Below are positions 45,158-52,632 of a stretch of 64,000 nt of DNA, piece after piece (position 1 is the stretch's first letter; the number at the start of each line of letters is the position of its first letter). The stretch covers positions 1 to 64,000 of the forward strand of contig JAGBKB010000012.1 of assembly GCA_017934175.1 (NCBI GenBank), given 5' to 3'. The stretch is from Lachnospiraceae bacterium. Lineage in GTDB: Bacteria; Bacillota; Clostridia; Lachnospirales; Lachnospiraceae. The notes beneath the pieces are model-generated. The model ran no database searches, had not been told where the DNA came from, and worked only from the letters and a program-made list of their open reading frames with translations. Position numbers and translations under genes: made by a program.

Positions 45158-46297
45158 ATGTACAAAATTATTAATAAAATTGGAATGGCTAAATCAGCCA
45201 CATTTGAAACAGTTGATGGAGTTATTGAAACACCTTGCTTTATGAATGTTGCAACAGCAGCAGCAATTAAAGGTGCTGTATCAACTAAAGATTTAAATGA
45301 AATTGATACACAAGTAATGCTTTGTAATACTTATCATCTTCATGTAAGGACAGGAGATGAATTAATAAAAAAATTAGGTGGTTTAAAAAAGTTTACTAAT
45401 TGGAATAAACCAACTTTGACAGATAGTGGTGGATTTCAAGTATATTCATTAGTATCAACTGGTAGGAAGATTAAGGAAGAAGGTGTTTATTTTAAATCTC
45501 ATATTGATGGCAAAAATATATTTATGGGACCTGAAGAAAGTATGAGAATACAGTCAAACTTGGCTTCTACTATTGCAATGGCATTTGATGAGTGCCCACC
45601 GGCTCTTTCAACTATAGATTATATTAAACCTTCTGTTGAAAGAACTACAAGGTGGCTTGAAAGATGTATTAAAGAGAATGAAAGATTAAATTCACTTGAT
45701 GATACAATAAATAAATCTCAAATGTTGTTTGGAATAAATCAAGGTGGGGTTATTGACGATATAAGAATAGAGCATGCAAAAGTAATATCTAAATACGACT
45801 TAAAGGGATATGCGATAGGTGGTCTTGCCGTTGGTGAAACTCATGAACAAATGTATCATATATTAGATATAGTTGTTCCTCATCTTCCTGTTGATAAACC
45901 AACTTATCTTATGGGAGTTGGAACGCCAATAAATATCATAGAGTCAGTAGATAGAGGGGTAGATTTTTTTGATTGTGTTTATCCAAGTAGAAATGGTCGA
46001 CACGGTCATGTATATACTAAACATGGTAAATTAAATCTACTAAATCAAAAATTTGAATGTGACAATGAACCAATAGAAGATGATTGCCAGTGTGAGGCTT
46101 GTAAAAATTATACTAAAGCATATATAAGACATTTGCTTAAATCAAAAGAAATGCTTGGAATGCGATTATGTGTTATGCATAATTTATATTATTATAATCA
46201 TCTTATGGAGACTATTAGAGAATCAATTAGAAATAATTCTTGGCAAGATGTAAAATATAAATTGTTAAATGACCTAACAAATTCTGAAAATATGTAA
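45158..46297 (+). CDS. tgt: tRNA-guanine transglycosylase
   Basis: Exchanges G34 for preQ1 in tRNAs with GUN anticodons (queuosine pathway). ATG 45158 gives 379 residues, the normal length. Conserved parts are LTDSGGFQVYSL with catalytic Asp, QGGV, the GGLAVGE loop, VGTPINIIESVDRGVDFFDCV, and the zinc site CQCEAC with a downstream His. There is no ribosome site, and a terminator hairpin ends four bases upstream, so start and promoter are unclear. No queuosine genes (queA, queCDE) are nearby. Confidence 0.95.
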   Translation: MYKIINKIGMAKSATFETVDGVIETPCFMNVATAAAIKGAVSTKDLNEIDTQVMLCNTYHLHVRTGDELIKKLGGLKKFTNWNKPTLTDSGGFQVYSLVSTGRKIKEEGVYFKSHIDGKNIFMGPEESMRIQSNLASTIAMAFDECPPALSTIDYIKPSVERTTRWLERCIKENERLNSLDDTINKSQMLFGINQGGVIDDIRIEHAKVISKYDLKGYAIGGLAVGETHEQMYHILDIVVPHLPVDKPTYLMGVGTPINIIESVDRGVDFFDCVYPSRNGRHGHVYTKHGKLNLLNQKFECDNEPIEDDCQCEACKNYTKAYIRHLLKSKEMLGMRLCVMHNLYYYNHLMETIRESIRNNSWQDVKYKLLNDLTNSENM

Positions 46298-46312
46298 TAT
46301 AAGGGAAATGGT

Positions 46313-47014
46313 ATGAGTATAAATATAAAAAAAATAATTTCAAAAGTATTAATTATAAGTATGATTTTTGCTTTAGCATCATGCTCAAAACCTTATACAA
46401 ATGATGATGTTTTATGTAAGTATGATGAAATGAATTGTTTATACTATGTGAAAGATAAGTATAAAAAGTATAAATATAGTGATTATATTTTTGATGATGT
46501 TAGTAATGGATTATATAAAAAGAGTACTCCTAATATTGCTGATTATAGAACGGGGAGCGGATTGCTTGATTATGATATTGAAAAATATGTGAATGCAAGA
46601 ATGGATTATGCAATTAAAGTTGACTTAATAAATAAGTATGAAGTTAAATTAGATGAAATGTGCGCCTTGGTTCATGATGGATATTTTGAACAAAGAAATT
46701 CATATGTGTATTTTTATGATTTAAACACAAATAAAAATATCTTATTATATGATGGAGAAGTTACCAATATCTCATATGATGATGAGGTACCTACAATATC
46801 TTTTGATATTTTATTGGGCGATGATAATGATGAAGTTAAAAATATTGAAGGAAGGCGAATAATGCTTTCTGACATAATTGCTGCAAATACCACTATAGAA
46901 GGATATATGAAAATTATACTTGGAACTGGCAAAGACAGGGTAAAATACTTTTTAGATAAAAGGGTAGAAGATAGTGAGTTATTTATAGCATCAAGTTCTG
47001 AAATTAAGCAATAA
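46313..47014 (+). CDS. Predicted lipoprotein, function unknown
   Basis: A 233-residue lipoprotein with a hydrophobic signal at residues 8-23 and lipobox LASC (Cys24). The mature part is rich in Asp and Tyr and has mixed alpha/beta character (YRTGSGLLDYDIEKYV, YVYFYDLNTNKNILLYDGE, ISFDILLGDD). It may be related to DUF3298-type surface domains, but I do not recognise a family securely. TAAGGGAAA precedes ATG 46313, and it may be co-transcribed with tgt. Confidence 0.65.
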   Translation: MSINIKKIISKVLIISMIFALASCSKPYTNDDVLCKYDEMNCLYYVKDKYKKYKYSDYIFDDVSNGLYKKSTPNIADYRTGSGLLDYDIEKYVNARMDYAIKVDLINKYEVKLDEMCALVHDGYFEQRNSYVYFYDLNTNKNILLYDGEVTNISYDDEVPTISFDILLGDDNDEVKNIEGRRIMLSDIIAANTTIEGYMKIILGTGKDRVKYFLDKRVEDSELFIASSSEIKQ

Positions 47015-47029
47015 ATTTAAAATATAAAC

Positions 47030-47058
47030 TTGACAAATTTTGTCCTTTTTTGTAAAAT
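47030..47058 (+). promoter_or_regulatory. Promoter of the tRNA cluster and secG
   Basis: Consensus TTGACA (47030-47035), 17 bases and TAAAAT (47053-47058), ending 13 bases before the first tRNA. No terminator is seen until after secG at 47684, so secG may be expressed with the tRNAs. Confidence 0.8.
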
Positions 47059-47071
47059 ATATAGGTTATAT

Positions 47072-47142
47072 GCGGGTGTAGTTCAATGGTAGAATGTCAG
47101 CCTTCCAAGCTGAATACGTGGGTCCGATTCCCATCACCCGCT
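47072..47142 (+). tRNA. tRNA-Gly (TCC anticodon)
   Basis: A 71-base cloverleaf: acceptor GCGGGTG/CACCCGC with discriminator T, anticodon loop CTTCCAA with anticodon TCC, T arm GGGTCCGATTCCC. CCA is not encoded. It is first of four tandem tRNAs. Confidence 0.95.
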
Positions 47143-47145
47143 TCC

Positions 47146-47218
47146 GCCTAGATAGCTCAGTCGGTAGAGCAGGGGACTGAAAATCCCCGTGTCGGTGGTT
47201 CGATTCCGCCTCTAGGCA
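47146..47218 (+). tRNA. tRNA-Phe (GAA anticodon)
   Basis: A 73-base cloverleaf: acceptor GCCTAGA/TCTAGGC with discriminator A, anticodon stem GGGGA/TCCCC with loop CTGAAAA (anticodon GAA), T loop GGTTCGATTCC. It is three bases after tRNA-Gly. Confidence 0.96.
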
Positions 47219-47253
47219 TGGCTTGAATAAGTTTATACATTAAAATGTTTTAT

Positions 47254-47325
47254 GCGCGAGTGGCTCAGTGGTGGAGCGTCGCCTTGCCAAGGCGAAGGTC
47301 GCGGGTTCGATCCCCGTTTCGCGCT
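47254..47325 (+). tRNA. tRNA-Gly (GCC anticodon)
   Basis: A 72-base cloverleaf: acceptor GCGCGAG/TTCGCGC with one wobble pair, anticodon stem CGCCT/AGGCG with loop TGCCA core and anticodon GCC, T loop GGTTCGATCC. It is the second glycine tRNA in this cluster. Confidence 0.94.
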
Positions 47326-47338
47326 TTTTAATTTTTTA

Positions 47339-47421
47339 GCGGGAATGCTGGAATTGGCAGACAGGCAAGACTAAGGATCTTGTGTGTTATACACGTAGGG
47401 GTTCAAGTCCCCTTTCCCGCA
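47339..47421 (+). tRNA. tRNA-Leu (AAG anticodon)
   Basis: An 83-base class II tRNA: acceptor GCGGGAA/TTCCCGC with discriminator A, anticodon loop CTAAGGA giving AAG, and a long variable arm (TGTGTGTTATACACG). CCA is not encoded. A34 is expected to be modified to inosine. Confidence 0.94.
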
Positions 47422-47446
47422 TAAAATAAATTATATGGAGAATATT

Positions 47447-47680
47447 ATGTTAAAGGCAATTGTAATGATAATTTTTTTAATAGTTTCACTTTCACTTTCT
47501 GGTATTATACTACTCCAAGAAGGTAAGAGTGCAGGACTTGGTAGTATTGCTGGTATGGCAGATTCTTATTGGAGTAATCAAGCACAGCGAAGATCGATGG
47601 AAGGTAACCTATCGAAGATAACTACAATTTTAGCAATACTATTCCTATTACTTGCATTAGTGCTAAATATTGTTTGGTAA
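47447..47680 (+). CDS. secG: Preprotein translocase subunit SecG
   Basis: The small membrane component of SecYEG. ATG 47447 follows ATGGAG; the start at 47435 lies upstream of this site. The protein has ~77 residues with two hydrophobic helices (AIVMIIFLIVSLSLSGIILL and TTILAILFLLLALVLNIVW), the QEGKSAG loop and a short cytosolic linker. It lies just behind tRNA-Leu and ahead of rnr-smpB, a conserved neighbourhood in Firmicutes. Confidence 0.93.
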   Translation: MLKAIVMIIFLIVSLSLSGIILLQEGKSAGLGSIAGMADSYWSNQAQRRSMEGNLSKITTILAILFLLLALVLNIVW

Positions 47681-47683
47681 AAT

Positions 47684-47707
47684 AAGACCTGCACAAGGTC
47701 TTTTTTT
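47684..47707 (+). terminator. Terminator after secG
   Basis: AAGACCT and AGGTCTT form a hairpin with a five-base loop and a run of Ts, immediately after the secG stop. Confidence 0.87.
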
Positions 47708-47737
47708 ATAATATTTTTTATTTATTAATTTAAAATT

Positions 47738-49690
47738 ATGTCAAAATCAAAATATAAAAATAATGAATATGAAGGAATTTTTAGACTTGCAAGTAAGTCT
47801 TTTGGTTTTGTTAAAATTAAAAATAGTAATAATGAAGATGAAGAAATATATGTTACTTCAAAAGATGCTATGTCTGCATTAAATGATGATAGTGTAATTG
47901 TGCAAATTACTAAAGATTCACACAAAGCAAACACTAAAAGAGAAGGCAAAATTATTAAAATAATAGAAAGAGATGATGATATAATTGTTGGAACATTTGA
48001 ATCAAGTGGTTCTTTTGGATTTGTTCATCCAATTAATGGGAAAATCCCTTTTGATATACATATAGAAAAAAAGTTTTTTAATAAAGCCGTAAAAGGTTCT
48101 ATTGTTGAAGTTAAAATACTACCTAAAAAAAATAAAAAAGATAATCCGGAAGGTGTAGTGACTAAAATTTTGGGACATATTGATGACCCAAATGATGAAA
48201 TTACAGCAATAGTGCATGATTTTAAGATAAGAGATGAATTTAGTAAAGAGCAATTAGAAGAAGCAGATAATATTGCTAAACCAATATCAAGTGATGATAC
48301 TATAAATAGAGTAGATTTGAGAGATAAAATGTTTATAACTATTGACGGGGAAGATACAAAAGATATTGATGATGCAGTATATTTAGAAAAAAATAATAAT
48401 ACTTATAAACTTTATGTTTCAATTGCTGATGTAAGCCACTATGTGAAAGAAGGAACAAAGTTGGATATTGAAGCATATAAAAGAGGGAATTCAGTATATT
48501 TGTTAGACAGAGTAATACCAATGCTTCCACATGTTTTGTCAAATGGAATGTGCTCGCTAAATGAGAATGAAGATAGACTTACTCTTACGTGTGAAATGGA
48601 ATTTGATAAAAATTGTAAAATCAAGAAACATAATATATATAGGTCAATAATTAATTCACATAAAAGAATGACTTATAATGAAGTACAATATATTATTGAA
48701 AATAAAGAAATTAATGATAGTTCCAATGCTTACATTAAAATATGCAAAATGATTAAAAACATGATTGAATTATCAAGAAAAATTAGAGAGGTAAGAGAAA
48801 AACGTGGTGCTGTAAACTTTAATTTTAAAGAGGTAGTTATAGAAGTTGATAAAGACTTAAAACCAATAAGTATTAAAGAAAAAGAGAGAATAGAAGCATA
48901 TAATTTGATAGAAGACTTTATGGTATCTGCAAATGAAACTGTAGCAAGAGAGTTTTACAATAGAAAGGTGCCATTTATTTATAGAACTCATGAGGCAAGT
49001 GATGAATTAAAAATTGAAAACTTAATTACTACATTAAACTCACTTGGGATAAGTTTTCATTTAAAAAATAAGATTACTCCAATGGATATGCAAAAATTAT
49101 TAAAATCAGTTGAAAATAAAAGTTATCAAAATGTAGTTGAAAAAATTGCACTTAGATCTATGAGTCAAGCAAGATATACCAAAGAACTAATTGGTCACTT
49201 TGCACTTGCACTAAAATATTATACTCATTTTACATCACCTATAAGAAGATATAGCGATTTACAAATTCATAGAATTATAAATGAGATTTTAGAAAATAAT
49301 TATAATGAAAAAAGATATAAACATTATGATAAAATATTAGATAAAGTGGCACTTCATATTTCTAAAACAGAAAGGGTTGCTATTGATTGTGAAAGAGATA
49401 TAGAAGACTTAAAAAAGTGTGAGTTTATAATGCCACATCTTGGAGAATCTTTTGAAGGAACTGTATCTGGATTAACTAATTTTGGTATTTTTGTTGAACT
49501 ACAAAATGGTATTGAAGGTATGATTGCGCTTCGTGATATTACGGATGACCACTATATAATGGATGAATCTAAATATCAAATTATTGGTTCAAATACTAAA
49601 AAAGTATTTTATTTTGGACAAAAGTTAAAAGTTATACTTGTTAAATGTACACTTGAAACAAGAAAAATTGATTTTATATTGGATAACTAA
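47738..49690 (+). CDS. rnr: Ribonuclease R
   Basis: A 3'-5' exoribonuclease that degrades structured RNA and works with tmRNA-SmpB in quality control. At 650 residues it is shorter than average. An N-terminal cold-shock domain pair (~15-130) precedes the RNB domain with DGEDTKDIDDAVYLEK, ADVSHYV, CSLNENEDRLTL and the TSPIRRYSDLQIHR motif. The S1 domain (GTVSGLTNFGIFVELQNGIEGMI) is near the C terminus, without the usual basic tail. There is no ribosome site upstream of the ATG. Confidence 0.95.
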   Translation: MSKSKYKNNEYEGIFRLASKSFGFVKIKNSNNEDEEIYVTSKDAMSALNDDSVIVQITKDSHKANTKREGKIIKIIERDDDIIVGTFESSGSFGFVHPINGKIPFDIHIEKKFFNKAVKGSIVEVKILPKKNKKDNPEGVVTKILGHIDDPNDEITAIVHDFKIRDEFSKEQLEEADNIAKPISSDDTINRVDLRDKMFITIDGEDTKDIDDAVYLEKNNNTYKLYVSIADVSHYVKEGTKLDIEAYKRGNSVYLLDRVIPMLPHVLSNGMCSLNENEDRLTLTCEMEFDKNCKIKKHNIYRSIINSHKRMTYNEVQYIIENKEINDSSNAYIKICKMIKNMIELSRKIREVREKRGAVNFNFKEVVIEVDKDLKPISIKEKERIEAYNLIEDFMVSANETVAREFYNRKVPFIYRTHEASDELKIENLITTLNSLGISFHLKNKITPMDMQKLLKSVENKSYQNVVEKIALRSMSQARYTKELIGHFALALKYYTHFTSPIRRYSDLQIHRIINEILENNYNEKRYKHYDKILDKVALHISKTERVAIDCERDIEDLKKCEFIMPHLGESFEGTVSGLTNFGIFVELQNGIEGMIALRDITDDHYIMDESKYQIIGSNTKKVFYFGQKLKVILVKCTLETRKIDFILDN

Positions 49691-49692
49691 TT

Positions 49693-50139
49693 ATGAAAAT
49701 ATTATCTAACAACAAAAAAGCATATTTTGACTACTTTATTATTGACAAGTATGAGGCTGGAATTGAACTAAAAGGAACAGAAGTTAAATCACTTTATTTA
49801 TCAAATTGTTCAATTAAAGAATCACTTTGTCGAATTGTTGGTGGCGAGTGTTTTATATATGGTATGAATATTAGTCCTTATGAAAAAGGCAATATTTTTA
49901 ATGTCGATAGTTTAAGAATTAGAAAATTACTTTTACATAAATCTGAAATATTAAAAATTAATGAAAAATTAAAACTTAAAGGATATACCCTTATCCCATT
50001 ACAAGTATATTATAAAAATGGGAAAGTTAAAGTTGAGATTGGACTCTGTAAAGGAAAAAAACTATATGATAAAAGAGAAGACATTAAGAAAAAAGATATG
50101 AAAAGAGATGCTGAAATAAATATAAGAAAAAACTATTAA
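49693..50139 (+). CDS. smpB: SsrA-binding protein SmpB
   Basis: Binds tmRNA for ribosome rescue. At 148 residues it has the N-terminal KKAYFDYFIIDKYEAGIELKGTEVKSL, the MNISPYEKGN turn, and PLQVYYKNGKVKVEIGLCKGKK. The C-terminal lysine-rich helix (YDKREDIKKKDMKRDAE) mimics the tRNA anticodon side. It starts two bases after rnr. ssrA, often found directly downstream, is not seen; instead the convergent murI begins at the next base. Confidence 0.95.
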   Translation: MKILSNNKKAYFDYFIIDKYEAGIELKGTEVKSLYLSNCSIKESLCRIVGGECFIYGMNISPYEKGNIFNVDSLRIRKLLLHKSEILKINEKLKLKGYTLIPLQVYYKNGKVKVEIGLCKGKKLYDKREDIKKKDMKRDAEINIRKNY

Positions 50140-51012
50140 TTATATTTCGTTAAAAGTATGATAAAACTTAATATTATGTGTGTCGGATTTTATAAGTTTC
50201 ATATAGAGTGCTATTTTTTTTTCATTGATGCTATTATCAATAACTGAAATATTTGGGTTACTATTGTAACAAAAAAAATTACTATTTAATAAATAATTAT
50301 ATGCATTATAAGAAGCAATATCTCCACCTGTTATGATTTTTGTGTTTTTATTTATATATTTATTAATATATTTTTCAGCATGTGGGAAATGAGTGCAACC
50401 TAACATTAAATAATCAATGTCATAATATTCTTTGAAAAGTCTTGATAAATTATTATTAAATTCAAAGTTTTCTAAATTATCACTTTCAACTGCTTTCACT
50501 ATAAAATCTGCTGGTTCTATATAAATATCAATTACATTTTTAAATGTTTCTATTAGTTTTTTTAAATATTGACTTTTAACTGTAGCGCTTGTAGCAATGA
50601 TAAGTAGTTTTAATTTATTCTTTTTTACTTTAATTCCATTTATTTTATCAAAGTATATTGTTTTATTAGATATAATATTATTTGTTTTCTTAAATATTGT
50701 TGTAAAATCAGGGAATGTACCAATTATGTTCATGTTTTTAAATGATTTTTTAAATAGTGGCATATTACTTGTTGACATTGTATTGCAAGCAATAATTACT
50801 TCTTTTGAATGTAAATCGTTAAAATGAGATAAGATGTCTAATCCAATATTAGTTATGGCCTCTATAGATTTAGTGCCATATGGAAAATTATTAGAATCTG
50901 CAAAATATATATAATTCTCATTTGGCATTAGTTTTATAGTTGAATTAAGGATAGAAACACCGCCTATCCCAGAATCAAATATACCTATAAAATTGTAGTT
51001 TTCAAATTTCAT
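50140..51012 (-). CDS. murI: Glutamate racemase
   Basis: Produces D-glutamate for peptidoglycan. At 290 residues it is ~25 longer than usual, with insertions in the middle (around NNIISNKTIYFDKING). The N-terminal IFDSGIGGVSIL has the catalytic Asp-Ser pair; both catalytic cysteines are seen in ACNTMS and LGCTHFPH. The stop of this gene and of smpB touch end to end with no intergenic base. It is divergent from murB, another cell-wall gene. Confidence 0.9.
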   Translation of the reverse strand: MKFENYNFIGIFDSGIGGVSILNSTIKLMPNENYIYFADSNNFPYGTKSIEAITNIGLDILSHFNDLHSKEVIIACNTMSTSNMPLFKKSFKNMNIIGTFPDFTTIFKKTNNIISNKTIYFDKINGIKVKKNKLKLLIIATSATVKSQYLKKLIETFKNVIDIYIEPADFIVKAVESDNLENFEFNNNLSRLFKEYYDIDYLMLGCTHFPHAEKYINKYINKNTKIITGGDIASYNAYNYLLNSNFFCYNSNPNISVIDNSINEKKIALYMKLIKSDTHNIKFYHTFNEI

Positions 51013-51114
51013 ACTTTATAAATTTTATCATTTATGGTAAAATAAGTAAAGTATATTTTTATAATGTGAAAGGAGAGTATAAAATCGTTAGATTTTATGT
51101 TTTATAGTTGATAT

Positions 51115-51981
51115 ATGAGAATTTATTTAAATAATGAACTTAATAAGTTTACAAGTTTTAAAATTGGAGGAATAGCAGATGTCATTGCGGAGCCTAAAGA
51201 CATTAAGGAATTAGTTGAATTAATTAAATTTCTTCGAAAAAACTATATTAAATATTATATTTTAGGAAATGGCACAAATCTTTTAATTTCTGATAAAGGA
51301 GTAAGAGGTTGTGTGGTTCATATTGGTAGTAATTTATCAAGTATAAAATTAAATGGCAATAAAATTATTGCTGAAGCGGGTGCTTTGATGAAAGAGATTT
51401 CTCAATTTGCTTTAAAACACAATTTAGGAGGTTTTGAAGAATTAAGTGGAATCCCTGGAAGTATTGGTGGCGCTACGGCTATGAATGCAGGAGCATATGG
51501 AAAAGAAATTAAAGATTTATTTTCAAGTGCCAATGCAATTAATGAATCTGGAAGAGTGATTAAATTAACTAAAGATTCAATGGATTTTTCAAATAGAAAA
51601 TCTTCTGTTTTTGAAAAAGGATATATAATTACATCTGTTACACTTGGTTTGCAAGAGTCAAAAAAAGAAATAATATCAAAAAACATTGAAAAGTTTACTA
51701 GTTTAAGACAAAAAAATCAACCTCTTGATTATCCTTCTGCTGGTTCAGTGTTTAAAAGACCTGAAGGCGGTTATGCATCACTTATGATTAAAAATAGTAA
51801 TCTAATGGGTGAAAGAATTGGCGATGCAGAAGTATCAACACTTCATGCTGGATTTATTGTAAATAGGGGCAAGGCAAAAGCAAGTGATGTATATAAACTT
51901 ATGAATAAAATTAAAGATGATGTAAAAACATATTTTAATGTTGAATTAGAGCCAGAAATAAAACTGTGGGGAAAGTTTTAA
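51115..51981 (+). CDS. murB: UDP-N-acetylmuramate dehydrogenase
   Basis: An FAD enzyme that reduces the enolpyruvyl group to form UDP-MurNAc. At 288 residues it has FAD-binding motifs LGNGTNLLISD and GVRGCVVHI, the GSIGGATAMNAGAYG loop, catalytic Ser in YPSAGSVFKRP and a C-terminal Glu in the ELEPEI segment. This is the type II (Firmicute) MurB. The only strong ribosome site (AAAGGAG, 51069-51075) is 39 bases upstream and a hairpin lies between. It heads a murB-whiA-dnaE run. Confidence 0.95.
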   Translation: MRIYLNNELNKFTSFKIGGIADVIAEPKDIKELVELIKFLRKNYIKYYILGNGTNLLISDKGVRGCVVHIGSNLSSIKLNGNKIIAEAGALMKEISQFALKHNLGGFEELSGIPGSIGGATAMNAGAYGKEIKDLFSSANAINESGRVIKLTKDSMDFSNRKSSVFEKGYIITSVTLGLQESKKEIISKNIEKFTSLRQKNQPLDYPSAGSVFKRPEGGYASLMIKNSNLMGERIGDAEVSTLHAGFIVNRGKAKASDVYKLMNKIKDDVKTYFNVELEPEIKLWGKF

Positions 51982-51984
51982 ATT

Positions 51985-52632
51985 ATGACTTCATTTAACA
52001 AATGTGTTAAAGATGAAATTAAAAAACATGTGAGTAAAAACTTTAAGTTTAATTTTATAAAAGCAAGTTATGATTTAACTGAAGTTAAAAAAGATATTAG
52101 AAAAAAATTTATTGATAATGGATTTGTTTATAGCCCAGAAGTTGGACATCATTTAGAATTCAAGTTTAAAGAACTAAATGATGCAAATATTACTTTACAG
52201 GAACTATCTATATGTGATATTCCAAGTAAAATCTCGTATAAGGAAAAAACTAATTGTTATTATGTATATATTACAGATGCTAAAAATATTTTAAAAACAC
52301 TAAAAATATTAGGCTCAAATCAATCATTTAAGCATTATAATGATATATATGAATATAATTTAAAAGCAAAAGATACAAATCGAAAAGTTAATTTTGAAGC
52401 GGCAAATATTAAACGTTCGACAGATGCGGCAGTTAAACAATTAAAATTGATTAATAAGTTGTTAAAAAAAAGAAAAATTAGTGAATTGGATGATGACATA
52501 AAAATTGTAGTTAAAGCAAGGTTAAAATATAAAATGGCATCAATGAATGAGTTGTCGGAAAAAATAGGTAATATTTCAAAAAGTGCAATTAATCATAGGT
52601 TTTTAAAAATTAAAAAAATATTAGGAGATTAA
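51985..52632 (+). CDS. whiA: WhiA-family DNA-binding protein, shortened
   Basis: WhiA is a regulator of cell division and metabolism in Gram-positives, made of a LAGLIDADG-type domain and a C-terminal helix-turn-helix. This copy is 215 residues against about 300-320. The N terminus FNKCVKDEIKKH matches the family start. The next conserved segment (IKASYDLTEVKKDIRKKF..., corresponding to the second LAGLIDADG half) follows directly, so about 80-100 residues of the first half are gone. The C-terminal part (NFEAANIKRSTDAAVKQL..., AINHRFLKIKKIL) is well kept. rapZ and yvcK, usually next to it, are missing. Confidence 0.85.
   Translation: MTSFNKCVKDEIKKHVSKNFKFNFIKASYDLTEVKKDIRKKFIDNGFVYSPEVGHHLEFKFKELNDANITLQELSICDIPSKISYKEKTNCYYVYITDAKNILKTLKILGSNQSFKHYNDIYEYNLKAKDTNRKVNFEAANIKRSTDAAVKQLKLINKLLKKRKISELDDDIKIVVKARLKYKMASMNELSEKIGNISKSAINHRFLKIKKILGD

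Noticed and set aside
49600-51115. tmRNA gene near smpB
   Set aside because: No GGGGCTGA-type 5' end or tRNA-like 3' end is found; the space is filled by murI and a short intergenic region.
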